Assembly: GCF_000974365.1 (NCBI RefSeq)
Contig: NZ_BAZW01000001.1
Coordinates: 124,001-188,000, forward strand
DNA: 64,000 nt
Reading direction: 5' to 3'
From: Geofilum rubicundum JCM 15548
GTDB taxonomy: Bacteria > Bacteroidota > Bacteroidia > Bacteroidales > Marinilabiliaceae
Each line of letters begins with the position of its first letter. Positions within the stretch are counted from its first letter, which is position 1. Of this stretch, positions 39,012 through 48,371 are shown in pieces. The translations under genes and the position numbers were made by a program. The notes under the pieces were generated by a model. The model was not told the DNA's origin. It was given only the letters and a program-made list of their open reading frames with translations, and made no database searches.

Positions 39012-40117
39012 CTACAGCAACTTAAAAATCCCGCCCGGCCTGCTTTTGATCAGTCCCTTGAACTCCATGTCGAGTAAGGTGGCCGATAGTTTGGGAATGG
39101 GGATGCCGCAGGACATACTGAGGAGGTTGAGGTTCATTTCTTTTTCCGTGATCAGGAGATCCATGATGGTTTTTTCTTCGGGACTGTCGGGTGCTTTGAA
39201 CAGAGCACCTTGGGTGGATTGTTCGTTGTTGGTCTGGCTCTCCCAGCCCAGGGCGTATTCCAGATCTTCAATGGATTCAATAAGGGCCGCAATGTTGGTT
39301 TTAATGAGCTTGTTGCAACCGCCTGAGGCGGTGTCGTTGACCCGTCCCGGAAAGGCCAGCACGTCGCGGTTGTAGCTGGCAGCAATGCCGGCGGTAATGA
39401 GGGCTCCTCCTTGTGGGCCGATTCAACCACCACCACGGTATCACATATACCGGCGACTATGCGGTTGCGCTTCACAAAATTGGGCCTGTCGGGATTGGTG
39501 CCGGTCATGAATTCTGTGAGCAGTGCACCTTGTTGGGTGATTTCACGGGCTGTCTGACTGTGCGTTCCCGGGTAAATCCGGTCCAGTCCGTGTGCCAGAA
39601 CCGCCACAGTTGGCAGCTTGTTTTTCAGCGCTGCCCTGTGGGCGCAGATGTCGATGCCATAGGCCAGCCCACTCACAATCAAAGTTCCGGGATGTCTTTG
39701 GGCGATGTCGGCAATCAGCTTTTCGCAGAGGATGAGCCCGTCGGACGTTGGCCGACGGGTGCCTACAATACTGATGATTTTGGGGAGTTCGAAATCTACC
39801 TTCCCTTTAGCAAAAAGCAATAAGGGGGCATCTTCACAATACGATAAGCGACGGGGGTAATTATCTTCCGTAAAAAAGTAGGTTTGTAAGTGGTGTTTTT
39901 GAATAAAGTCAATCTCTTGTTCGGCGCGGGCCAGCAGACTCCCCTTATCCAGATTTTTTAGCTTGTGGGCCATGACCGAACCGATACCGGGTATTTTTTC
40001 GAATTTTGATTCGGGGGAGAAAACAGCATCCACCGATCCAAGATAGGTGATGAGATTACGGGCCAGTTTGGGGCCAATGCCGTTGATGAGACTTAAAGCA
40101 ATTTGGTGTTTTAACAT
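39012..40117 (-). CDS. dprA: DNA-processing protein DprA, frameshifted
   Basis: DprA loads RecA onto incoming single-stranded DNA in transformation. The N-terminal helix-hairpin-helix (LINGIGPKLARNLITYLGS) leads into the Rossmann-like domain with SIVGTRRPTSDG, VSGLAYGIDICAHRAAL and FVKRNRIVAGI. The C-terminal winged-helix part ends with LLDMEFKGLIKSRPGGIFKLL. The frame breaks near 39409; one missing G restores ESAHKGGALITAGIAASYNRD and yields about 368 residues. A small fragment of a similar gene lies at 37433-37488. Confidence 0.92.
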
Positions 40118-40159
40118 GATGGGTTGGGTTATGGGTGAATGGAGGTTGACCAGTAGGGT

Positions 40160-40609
40160 TTATTTTTCCATCTTTTTTAGGAAGGTCAATATCTTTTCTC
40201 TTTCGGCCGCGTTGAGGGCCGAAAAACCAATGGCGGGATAACGTGCCAGTCCTCCCCTGGTCTGCTCATAAATATAGAGGTGATGAAAGAGTCCGTTAAA
40301 AGATGGTTTAATTTCATGCTTGCGGTAGCGCGACCACGGAATTTGAATCGACTTGTATTCACGCCCCATCGGGAAAAGATTGAAATATTTAATTCGAAAC
40401 AGATCTTTCTCCGATTCTATTTCAATGTAGTGATACCCGCCGCTGGCAAAGAACACCGCAATGAGCACCACCAATACACCCAAAGCTATTTGGGCTGCCA
40501 CAGGAAGGTCGTTTTTAACGACCACCGACAACACAAAAAGCGCCAGAGCTGTGAGCCAGCTAATGGCAAAAGTTTTAATGTACTTACCGGCTGTTTTTTT
40601 ATTGTTCAT
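40160..40609 (-). CDS. Small membrane protein of unknown function
   Basis: I do not recognise a named family with confidence. The 149-residue protein has two membrane helices near the N terminus (FAISWLTALALFVLSVVV and IALGVLVVLIAVFFASGGY), then a soluble domain of about 90 residues that could be a PH-like fold: KYFNLFPMGREYKSIQIPW and HHLYIYEQTRGG. It begins 43 bp after the dprA stop-side region in the opposite reading context, and no partner is obvious. Confidence 0.7.
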   Translation of the reverse strand: MNNKKTAGKYIKTFAISWLTALALFVLSVVVKNDLPVAAQIALGVLVVLIAVFFASGGYHYIEIESEKDLFRIKYFNLFPMGREYKSIQIPWSRYRKHEIKPSFNGLFHHLYIYEQTRGGLARYPAIGFSALNAAEREKILTFLKKMEK

Positions 40610-40812
40610 TTGAGTATGCTCTTAATTTGGTTGTTGCCCTTTGAACCAGCATGAAGAATAAAGCCAGTCATTTTTTGAACAGGATTTATGCTCATTCAAA
40701 TTTTATCTTTGTTTATTCTGTTATCGATATAACATTTGGGCATTGCAAAAAACAAAAAAACAAGCTAAAAAGCAAAAGAATTCGGTGACACCAAATAAAA
40801 CTTCAGAAGCCC

Positions 40813-41031
40813 TCACCTTAATTTTCCAATGAATAAAATGGGATTGTCATTTTCGTTACAATCAAATGCCAATAGTTGCTCTTTGCTTAAGGAGCTTGGG
40901 TTGATGACGCTGACAGCATTCTCGGCATTAATATAATACGGCCAAAATGGAGGCGCCTTTTCAATCAGATCATTATCAAAACCAAGAATTGGAACAGTGT
41001 TTTCTTCCTGTTTTAGAAGCCACGGGTTCAT
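40813..41031 (-). pseudogene. C-terminal fragment of a second 6-bladed beta-propeller protein
   Basis: This 72-residue frame has the ending expected of the family next door (INPSSLSKEQLLAFDCNE and NPILFIGKLR), parallel to LKAEDNPVLVTYIVKK at the end of the neighbouring gene. Its ATG overlaps that gene's stop codon (ATGA at 41028-41031). The rest of a propeller is missing, so it is probably a leftover of a tandem duplicate rather than an independent gene. Confidence 0.55.
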
Positions 41032-42223
41032 TTTTTTGACCGAGTTTGGCTTTTCTTTACAATATAGGTTACCAGTACCGGGTTGTCTTCGGCTTTTAGC
41101 TTAGGTTTGATTGAGTTAAAGAGCGAAAAACTGTCACGTCTTATTAAATTTGGTGCAATCTCATTAATGAGCATCTTTTCATTTAAAAGTATAGGCTTAA
41201 GGGGCCATGGTGGTCATCTCTCGTACCATATTTTTGAAACAAGTAATCATTGGTCCCTTTTTTATGTGCAATAAAAACCCTCTCATGTCCTTTAACGATG
41301 GAAAAAAAGAATAAGTCGCCTGTTTTATGAAAAGTGTTCAAATTGTAGTACAAATCTGATTGTTGGATTTGATTGAAGGTCTCATTGTTCTTAGGGCCAA
41401 GCTTTTTAAGTAATTCCGATAGTTTCCGGTTGTTGTCTGGATTGACTTCAAGAAAGGGTTCTACAGATGAAGATGTAATTTTATATACTTTATTTACGCT
41501 ACGCGGAAGTGATGGAACAAAAAACGTTTCATTATTGAAATTGGAAAAGATAGTATTTGTTATCGCTGACAAATAAGTATGTCCCGACCATTTTTTGTCA
41601 AAGGGCATTCCTGACCATTTTCTTTGATAGACTGAATCCGTTGCAACAATAGCAGAGTATTCAATGGTGTCGTTAAAATGGTTCGCGGCTGGTAATGAAA
41701 ATACGAAACAATTCTCTTCAACCCTAGTAAACGCAGAGGCACAAAAATCAATGCTGTTTTCTTTTAGGAACCGTCCGTTTAAAGAATATTTAAGCACTTT
41801 TTTTGAATTACATCCATCTAATAAGTAAATTGTATTACCTTCAAAATCCACATATACATCCGATAGTCGGATGTATTCTCCGGGACCTCTGCCATGTCTG
41901 GCTATTCGGGAAACAAAAGAGCCATTCGAGTTAAACACCAAGGCGGAATTACCATGCACATCCAGAATGACAATGTAATCTTCTGATAGAAATATTTTAC
42001 TGATGTATTTGATGAGTGATTCTTCTGTGGTTTCCAGCTGAATGATCTGGTCTACCGCAAAAATGCTGTCAATAACTAATTCTTTGACTGCGAGTCTTTT
42101 AAGGTCAATGGAGTATGGGCTCTCTATTTTGGTGTCTTCACATGATGCTAGAATGAGAAATTTAAAAACCAGCAATGAAGAAAAAACATATAATCCAACG
42201 ACTTTTAAGTGGTTTGGTTTCAT
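41028..42223 (-). CDS. 6-bladed beta-propeller lipoprotein, frameshifted near its 3' end
   Basis: A lipobox (LILASC, Cys28) follows a hydrophobic leader. The body has the propeller blades of this Bacteroidota family (IFLSEDYIVILDVHGNSALV, GSFVSRIARHGRGPGEYIRL, YVDFEGNTIYLLDG). The frame breaks near 41203: a missing G in a GGCCCC tract restores PLKPILLNEKMLINEIAPNL and LKAEDNPVLVTYIVKK. The full protein is about 398 residues. Function is unknown; it is AT-rich relative to the flanking genes. Confidence 0.8.
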
Positions 42224-42561
42224 AATGAAATAGGGTTAATTAGGAGGTGGCATGAAGAAGATAAAGATCTGCAATAGCTGAGGTGCAGAAGGCACTTTGG
42301 CAATGTTTTAGTGTAGAAGGTGCTTGGGGGCATATTAAGGTGTTAAGGTTGATTTGGGGGTTTTGAAAACAATGAAATACAAAAATAGGACTTTAGTTGT
42401 ATATACAAAATAAATGGCTGGGCGTTTTCAATTTTTAAAAGAAGGCACTCTCGTTGAAAAGTCTTATTTTTGCAGGGTTGTTGTGCTGGTCGGGGAAATG
42501 TCTCAGACGGTGGCCATGAAAGCAACATGTTTTAGTTTCCATTTTAGATACTTTATAGCTC
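42224..42561. other. Intergenic region before aroB
   Basis: No gene is visible in these 338 bp. The only signal is TATTTTTG at 42465-42472, which fits the TAnnTTTG -7 element about 90 bp before aroB. Confidence 0.4.
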
Positions 42562-43635
42562 ATGCAATCTCTACATACGCAGGAAACCGATGTTTATTTG
42601 GCCGAGGATCTGGCCAAGGATTTGGCCCATTTGATGGAACCTTATCAAAATGAAAAGGTTTTTGTTGTAACGGATGAAAATACGCAGAAGTTGTGTTTTC
42701 CGATTATTGAGAAGGTGCCGGGAATCAGTGCCGATCGCTGCATTGTGATTGGGGCCGGAGATGAACATAAGGACACGGCGTCCTTGATTCGTGTCTGGGA
42801 GGCTTTGGTGGAAGGAGGTGCCACGCGGCACTCTTTGCTGATTAATCTGGGTGGCGGTATGCCCTGTGATTTGGGCGGATTTGCGGCGGCGACTTTTAAA
42901 AGAGGCATTGATTTTATCAATATTCCTACCACGCTGCTGGCGCAGGTGGACGCCTCAGTCGGGGGCAAGACAGGCATTAATTTCAAGGGCTATAAAAATG
43001 AAATCGGTTCCTTTATGCAGGCCAAACATGTGTTGGTCGATATATCGTTACTGAAATCTCTGGATGAAGCTAACCTGATTTCAGGTTTTGCCGAGATGAT
43101 CAAACACGCCTACTTAAAAAGCAATGAATTTCTCGATCGCACTCTGGCTTTTGATATCCGGAATCCGGACTGGCAGGAACTGACAGAATTGGTGGCGGCT
43201 TCCATTATAATCAAAGACGATGTGGTGACGGCCGATCCTTTAGAGAAAAATATTCGCAAAGCCCTGAACCTGGGGCATACCATTGGGCATGCCTTTGAGA
43301 GTTTGGCCCTCAAACGCCACCGTCCGCTTTTGCATGGCTATGCCGTGGCCTTTGGCATGGTGGCAGAGCTCTATCTGGCGCATGCGAAGCTGGGTTTCCC
43401 CATGGATTTGGTGGACCAGCTGAGCCTATACACCAAAAGGGTGTATGGTGTTTTTGAATACTCAGCCGCCGATTTTGATTATTTATATGAGACCATGACG
43501 CACGATAAAAAAAACCAGTCCGGTCGAATGAATTTTACCCTGTTGCGCCAACCCGGCGATGTGGCCATCAACACCCATTGCGAAAAAGATGAGGTTGTGG
43601 CGGCTTTAAACTACTATTTAACATCTAACATCTAA
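42562..43635 (+). CDS. aroB: 3-dehydroquinate synthase
   Basis: AroB converts DAHP to 3-dehydroquinate in the shikimate pathway, using NAD and a divalent metal. Key blocks are INLGGGMPCDLGGFAAATF, DFINIPTTLLAQVDASVGGK, AEMIKHAYLKS and ALNLGHTIGHAFESL, which supply the NAD site, active-site lysines and metal-binding His residues. Its 357-residue length is normal. The aroA gene starts 6 bp downstream, so the two form an operon. Confidence 0.95.
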   Translation: MQSLHTQETDVYLAEDLAKDLAHLMEPYQNEKVFVVTDENTQKLCFPIIEKVPGISADRCIVIGAGDEHKDTASLIRVWEALVEGGATRHSLLINLGGGMPCDLGGFAAATFKRGIDFINIPTTLLAQVDASVGGKTGINFKGYKNEIGSFMQAKHVLVDISLLKSLDEANLISGFAEMIKHAYLKSNEFLDRTLAFDIRNPDWQELTELVAASIIIKDDVVTADPLEKNIRKALNLGHTIGHAFESLALKRHRPLLHGYAVAFGMVAELYLAHAKLGFPMDLVDQLSLYTKRVYGVFEYSAADFDYLYETMTHDKKNQSGRMNFTLLRQPGDVAINTHCEKDEVVAALNYYLTSNI

Positions 43636-43641
43636 GCATAT

Positions 43642-44865
43642 ATGTCCGTTACCGTTCAGGCTCCTCAGCAGTTAAACAAGATTGAAATTGATTTACCGGC
43701 TTCAAAAAGTATCAGTAACCGGCTTTTGATATTGAACGCGCTCAGTTACAGTCCGCATCCCATTAAAAACCTTTCCGACAGCGATGATACCGAAGCCATG
43801 CTTCGGGTGTTCAACTCTAACAGCCGGGCGTTTGACATTGGTGCGGCGGGGACGACCATGCGCTTTCTGACGGCCTATTTGGCGAAGATTGTGGGCGAGT
43901 GGACCATCACCGGAAGCTCGCGTATGAAACAGCGGCCCATTCACGTCCTGGTGGATGCCTTGAACCAACTGGGCGGTAAGGTGGAATACATGGAGAAGGA
44001 AGGTTTTCCGCCATTGCGCATTTTTGGGAGCTCACTGACCGGCGGGGAGTTGGAACTGCCCGGCAACGTGAGCAGTCAGTACATCTCTGCTTTGCTCATG
44101 GTGGGGCCTTATATGGAACAAGGACTGACGCTGAATTTAACGGGGGAGATTACGTCGCGTCCTTACATTCATCTGACCCTCAAGTTGATGGAGCAGTATG
44201 GTGTGAAATGTCAATGGGTGGACAATAAAATAACAGTGCCGGTGGCTGTCTATCAGCCCGTGGCGGCGAAGGTGGAGGCCGACTGGAGTGCTGCTTCCTA
44301 TTGGTTTGAGGCGGTGGCGCTGGCCGGAAAAGGGGCATCGGTGGTGCTGAAGGGGCTCGACCGCTACAGCTGGCAGGGCGATGCCGCCGTGGCGGAATTG
44401 TTTGTGAAATTGGGCGTTAAGAGTAAGTCGTCCCAAAAAGGACTGACCCTTAGCAATACCGGAGAGGTGACGGCGCATTTCAGCCATGATTTTTCGAAGG
44501 AGCCGGATTTGGCGCAGACTTTTGCGGTGACCTGTGCGTTTTTAGGGGTGCCGTTTAAACTGACGGGTCTGCATACGCTGAAAATTAAGGAGACGGATCG
44601 CATTCAGGCCCTGGTCACGGAACTGGGTCAATTTGGTTTCCTTCTGGAAACCAATGATAAGGACAACTTAGTCTGGAAGGGTGAGAAGACAGCCCCTCAA
44701 TCGGACATCGTTGTTAAAACCTACAAAGACCATCGCATGGCGATGGCCTTTGCGCCGGCCGCTTTAAAAACGACAAGGGCTTTTGCCATTGAGGATCACA
44801 TGGTGGTGACCAAATCCTATCCTAAATTTTGGGAGGATTTAAAAATGGCTGGTTTTACGTTATAA
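43642..44865 (+). CDS. aroA: 3-phosphoshikimate 1-carboxyvinyltransferase (EPSP synthase)
   Basis: EPSP synthase adds the enolpyruvyl group to shikimate-3-phosphate. The motif PASKSISNRLLILNALS carries the phosphate-binding Lys, GAAGTTMRFLTAYLA the PEP region, GSSRMKQRP the Arg contact, and KETDRIQAL plus KTYKDHRMAMAFAP the C-terminal active site. The 407-residue length fits. It follows aroB closely, and its 3' end overlaps the convergent acyl-CoA dehydrogenase gene by 6 bp. Confidence 0.95.
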   Translation: MSVTVQAPQQLNKIEIDLPASKSISNRLLILNALSYSPHPIKNLSDSDDTEAMLRVFNSNSRAFDIGAAGTTMRFLTAYLAKIVGEWTITGSSRMKQRPIHVLVDALNQLGGKVEYMEKEGFPPLRIFGSSLTGGELELPGNVSSQYISALLMVGPYMEQGLTLNLTGEITSRPYIHLTLKLMEQYGVKCQWVDNKITVPVAVYQPVAAKVEADWSAASYWFEAVALAGKGASVVLKGLDRYSWQGDAAVAELFVKLGVKSKSSQKGLTLSNTGEVTAHFSHDFSKEPDLAQTFAVTCAFLGVPFKLTGLHTLKIKETDRIQALVTELGQFGFLLETNDKDNLVWKGEKTAPQSDIVVKTYKDHRMAMAFAPAALKTTRAFAIEDHMVVTKSYPKFWEDLKMAGFTL

Positions 44866-46395
44866 AAATTTTCTCCACGAGCTGTTTTCTTCATAGCCTT
44901 CCACCACCAGGGCGGTTTGGCTGTAGTTAAATCCGGCCAATAATGAGGAAACTTCCTGTTCCAGCGTGTTAACCGCATTGGTGATTAGCTGCTTGTTAAA
45001 GCCGTTTTCTCCTAAGTTGATGACCATTTGTGAAGAAACAATGCGGCTTACAATCTGTCCCAGCTTCACCAGCTTGCGCTGTGGCAGGGAAGTATCCAGA
45101 TTAAAATCGAGATGCCTGCGGTAGAGTTCGGCCGATTTCTGGGTCAGGGCATTGTTTTTCAAGGCCTGAAACAGATTGCTCTCTTTGGTCTTCTTCATCA
45201 TCTTAACCAATGCTTCCGAAATCTGGGCATACAGAATGTCGTTGGAACCTTCAAAAATCTGGAAGGGGCGACTGTCGGTAATGCCCCTACCGGCTATGTG
45301 GTTGAGCTTGTAGGCTTGGGCACCGACCAGTTGGGTGGTCGATTGGGCCGCTTCCTGCATCATGTCGGTGACGTAACTTTTGACCGAATTGGCTTCAAAA
45401 CCAATGAGGCTGAGGTCGTTTTCGATGCCGGCTACCTTACTGCTGTTGGCGCACATGGCGGAAGCAATGGTGTAATAGGCCTGCAATTTGGAAATGCGGT
45501 GCTGTGCCTGGTCGTAACTCAATAAATCTTTTCCGCCTATCTGTCGTTTTTTGGCATGGTTCAAGGCTTCGTCCAGCATGCGGTGAATAAAGCCCATGGC
45601 CATACCCGGAAACTGCATTCTGCTTCGGTGCAGTAAATCCAACATCATTTTTACGCCGGTGGTTTTGGGAATGAGACGCTGCATCTGAGGTATGCGCACA
45701 TCCAGTTTGTTGCGACCGTAAGGGATTTGATAGAGCCCCAGGTTTTCGTAGACTTCTTCGACTTCTATGCGCTGTCCGGGCTGATTTACGTTGCAGATAA
45801 AGAAATCTATGTCGCGTTTTAAATCGCCCGAGGCTGTTTTCTCCCGGGCAGTCAGCAGCCAGTAATCGGCCCATCCTGTTAATCCGGCCCAATGCTTGGT
45901 GCCTTTTATATGGTAGTGCTGGTCTTTTTCTGTGAAGGATGTTTGCATGTTAAGGGCATCACTGCCGAAATCAGGTTCGGTTATCATTAAGCCGCCCATG
46001 TTCTGGTGGTTGATAAAATCACTGAACACTTTCTTTTTGGATGCTTCGTTGGCGTATTTGGCCACCGGTTGCAGAAAAAGGGCGGAGTTGATGCCGAATG
46101 TAAGTGATAAGGCCAGTGATTCATAGGACGCCGTTGCTAGTAGGGCAATGTTTTCATCCATTTTGCAGCCTCTTCCACCATATTCTGAAGGTATGCCCAC
46201 CGCCAGAGGTTGGATGTCCATTAGTTCACGCATGACAAAGGGGGGCATGCCACGTTTGGTGGCCAGTTGGCTGATGTCCGCCCGCTCATGGAATACGTTT
46301 CTCATTCTCGATTTTAGGTTAACCAGAAATGTTTCGAAAGTGTCGTTGGGAGTGGCTTGCTTGTACATTGCTTGTTCTTGTGTTGATGTATTCAT
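44860..46395 (-). CDS. Acyl-CoA dehydrogenase family protein
   Basis: This FAD enzyme is predicted to desaturate acyl-CoA esters. The blocks MITEPDFGSDALNMQTSF and KGTKHWAGLTGWADYWLL form the flavin-binding middle domain. RPFQIFEGSNDILYAQIS carries the Glu at the position of the catalytic base. The C-terminal extension beyond it (about 120 residues) resembles longer bacterial ACADs. I start at ATG 46395 (MNTSTQ); a start at 46431 adds a hydrophobic stretch unlike the family. The substrate chain is unknown, and no other beta-oxidation gene is adjacent. Confidence 0.85.
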   Translation of the reverse strand: MNTSTQEQAMYKQATPNDTFETFLVNLKSRMRNVFHERADISQLATKRGMPPFVMRELMDIQPLAVGIPSEYGGRGCKMDENIALLATASYESLALSLTFGINSALFLQPVAKYANEASKKKVFSDFINHQNMGGLMITEPDFGSDALNMQTSFTEKDQHYHIKGTKHWAGLTGWADYWLLTAREKTASGDLKRDIDFFICNVNQPGQRIEVEEVYENLGLYQIPYGRNKLDVRIPQMQRLIPKTTGVKMMLDLLHRSRMQFPGMAMGFIHRMLDEALNHAKKRQIGGKDLLSYDQAQHRISKLQAYYTIASAMCANSSKVAGIENDLSLIGFEANSVKSYVTDMMQEAAQSTTQLVGAQAYKLNHIAGRGITDSRPFQIFEGSNDILYAQISEALVKMMKKTKESNLFQALKNNALTQKSAELYRRHLDFNLDTSLPQRKLVKLGQIVSRIVSSQMVINLGENGFNKQLITNAVNTLEQEVSSLLAGFNYSQTALVVEGYEENSSWRKFL

Positions 46396-46538
46396 ATAAA
46401 AAAAAGAAAATGAGTATTCTAGGGAAAACATTTCATCTTCAATAAAGTTCGTTAAACGGACCGAATAAATGGATGTTTTTGAGCACCTCCGGATGGGTTA
46501 TGCGGTAATTTTCAGCCAGTCAATGATACCTGAGGATG

Positions 46539-46568
46539 TTGTTTGTTCCGACTTTTATTGTACCTTTG
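46539..46568 (+). promoter_or_regulatory. Putative promoter of the cold-shock gene
   Basis: TTG (46539-46541), a 19-bp spacer and TACCTTTG (46561-46568) match the Bacteroidota -33/-7 pattern. The leader to the start codon would be about 65-70 nt. Confidence 0.5.
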
Positions 46569-46641
46569 TCGGCAGAAATGTTTTTTATTACAGTTTTTCG
46601 GACACTTGTACCGGGAAAACATTACAGTTATAATATTATAT

Positions 46642-47175
46642 ATGGCAAGATCGCAAGAAACTTTTGGTAAAAAAGAACGAGAAAAAAAGAAGCAGAAGAA
46701 GAAGTTAGAGAAAGAGAAAAAGAAAGAGAACCGCGAAAAGCAAAGTGCTGATGATATGATTGCTTATGTGGATGAGCATGGCAACATTACTTCTACTCCG
46801 CCCGATCCGGACAAAAAGAAGAAGGAAGTGAAACTGGAAGATATCGAAATCAGTGTTTCACGTCAAAGAGAATTAACACCTGAAGATTTTATACGAACCG
46901 GAGTAGTGACGTTTTTCAACGATTCTAAAGGCTACGGTTTTATCAAGGATTTAGAAACCCAGGAAAGTGTGTTTGTTCACCTGAATGGACTGCTGGACAG
47001 GGTGCGTGAGCGAGATAAGGTGACATTTGAAACGGAAAAAGGTCCCAAAGGATTGAATGCCATCAAGGTGAAGTTGTATGTTGAGGAGAAGAAGGTGGAA
47101 AAGAAGCCGGAGGCGCCTAAGGCAGAAGATCAACCGGAAGCCTCTGATGATGCTGCTGATAAAAAGGAAGAATAG
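46642..47175 (+). CDS. Cold-shock domain protein with charged N- and C-terminal arms
   Basis: The middle of this 177-residue protein is a cold-shock domain: TGVVTFFNDSKGYGFIKD with RNP1 KGYGFI, and SVFVHLNGL with RNP2. It should bind single-stranded RNA or DNA. The N-terminal 60 residues are very rich in Lys and Glu, and the C-terminal 30 are acidic, which gives long charged arms. ATG 46642 (MARSQETFGKK) is chosen because the longer frame upstream is hydrophobic and overlaps the promoter. Two hairpin terminators follow. Confidence 0.88.
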   Translation: MARSQETFGKKEREKKKQKKKLEKEKKKENREKQSADDMIAYVDEHGNITSTPPDPDKKKKEVKLEDIEISVSRQRELTPEDFIRTGVVTFFNDSKGYGFIKDLETQESVFVHLNGLLDRVRERDKVTFETEKGPKGLNAIKVKLYVEEKKVEKKPEAPKAEDQPEASDDAADKKEE

Positions 47176-47213
47176 GATTAAAGATATCGCGCCCTTGGGC
47201 GCATTGAAATAAG

Positions 47214-47255
47214 AAACCTGCGGGAAATGTTTAGTCATTTTCGCAGGTTTTCTTG
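47214..47255 (+). terminator. Rho-independent terminator after the cold-shock gene
   Basis: AAACCTGCG (47214-47222) pairs with 47242-47250, with further GAAATG/CATTTT pairing inside, and a TTTTCTTG tail follows. Confidence 0.8.
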
Positions 47256-47258
47256 TTA

Positions 47259-47290
47259 AAAGCGCCGTGCCTCGTTAGACACGGCGCTTT
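47259..47290 (+). terminator. Second hairpin, tandem terminator
   Basis: A perfect 11-bp stem (47259-47269 with 47280-47290, AAAGCGCCGTG) has a 10-nt loop. It begins 8 bp after the first hairpin and could stop read-through in either direction. Confidence 0.65.
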
Positions 47291-47664
47291 ACACACAGGA
47301 ATTGTTAGGAGATAAATAAATAATCCCGGCACAAATGTCTTCTTTTATTGTGGCGTGAGTGTTACCTCTATGTTATTGCTATTTTAAATTGTGGTGGAAG
47401 GCGGACCGGAATGGCAGGCCTTTGAATCTGAAGGGATATTTGGCCGGTAATGTATTCAGAAGATTGTGGCGTCGCAGGATGTGATGGCCTTGTTGTTAAT
47501 GGTAGTAAGGTGTTGCTGCCATATCGGCAGTTTTTGAAGGGTGGTGAGCGCCAATATGGCACTCGCAAGGTTGAAATAATGACACTATGTCCTGTTTATG
47601 AGGTTGGTACAGCCTTTGTAATTTTCCTACCAGAAAACAATCTATTAAAGTTTAACTTAAATTT
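47291..47664. other. Intergenic region before hsp20
   Basis: No gene, repeat or clear promoter is visible in this stretch. It presumably holds a long 5' region of the hsp20 transcript. Confidence 0.35.
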
Positions 47665-47670
47665 AGGAGG
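47665..47670 (+). promoter_or_regulatory. Strong Shine-Dalgarno of hsp20
   Basis: AGGAGG lies 8 nt before ATG 47679 and fixes that start. Such a perfect site is unusual in Bacteroidota, whose leaders mostly lack one. Confidence 0.75.
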
Positions 47671-47678
47671 ACATAGTT

Positions 47679-48119
47679 ATGACAATTGTAAGAAGATTCA
47701 ACAACCAGCTGCCTGACATTTCAAACATCTTTGATGATTTTTTTGGTGGGGATGTTTTTAATACACCCGCTTTTTCAGGCAATCGTTCGGTTCCTGCCGT
47801 AAATGTGCGGGAAACTGAAGATGAGTACGAGATTGAGGTGGCAGCACCCGGCCTTGAAAAGAAAGATTTTAAAGTGGAGGTGAACAACAACGTGCTGACC
47901 ATTGCTTGTGAAAAAGAGGAGAACAAGGAGGAAAAAGACAAAGGTTTTACCCGTCGTGAGTTTAGTTACACCGGATTCCGCCGCTCTTTTGCCATTCCTC
48001 GCAATGAGGTGGACGATTCAAAAATCGATGCCGCCTATAAAGATGGTATTTTGAAGTTGACCCTTCATAAACGTGAAGAAGTGAAACCGAAACCTTCCCG
48101 CATGATTGAGATTAAATAA
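47679..48119 (+). CDS. Hsp20/alpha-crystallin small heat-shock protein
   Basis: This ATP-independent holdase chaperone has 146 residues. The alpha-crystallin domain runs from about 40 to 130 (VPAVNVRETEDEYEIEVAAP, then GLEKKDFKVEV, and YKDGILKLTLHKRE). The C terminus has a short IEIK tail in place of a clear I-x-I motif. The N terminus has FDDFFGGDVF, as in class A bacterial members. It is transcribed alone, with a strong ribosome-binding site and a terminator downstream. Confidence 0.93.
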   Translation: MTIVRRFNNQLPDISNIFDDFFGGDVFNTPAFSGNRSVPAVNVRETEDEYEIEVAAPGLEKKDFKVEVNNNVLTIACEKEENKEEKDKGFTRREFSYTGFRRSFAIPRNEVDDSKIDAAYKDGILKLTLHKREEVKPKPSRMIEIK

Positions 48120-48142
48120 TTTGGCGGAAGGCGTAAAAATTA

Positions 48143-48178
48143 AGCCGGAGATCTTTACAGGTCTCCGGTTTTTATTTT
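48143..48178 (+). terminator. Terminator after hsp20
   Basis: CCGGAGA (48145-48151) pairs with TCTCCGG (48162-48168), followed by TTTTTATTTTTG. Confidence 0.8.
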
Positions 48179-48371
48179 TGCCCATTCAGATGATGGACCA
48201 TTTTGGATGGATTAATTGGACGGGGGCTTTGCGCGATGAGCCGGTAGATTTCGTGAAAGAGCGGGTTCAAATGGTTTTGGATCCAGAATGATACGTAACA
48301 CAGGACCATAGGCGTGGCTGGCCAGGATGGATAAAAGCGCCGTTAAGGGAATTCGGGATCATAAAGCCACC

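Noticed and set aside
46543-46641. Extended N terminus of the cold-shock protein
   Set aside because: The extra 33 residues are hydrophobic, overlap the predicted promoter and do not fit the family.
47450-47716. 88-residue frame before hsp20
   Set aside because: It overlaps the strong hsp20 ribosome-binding site and start, and shows no family signature.
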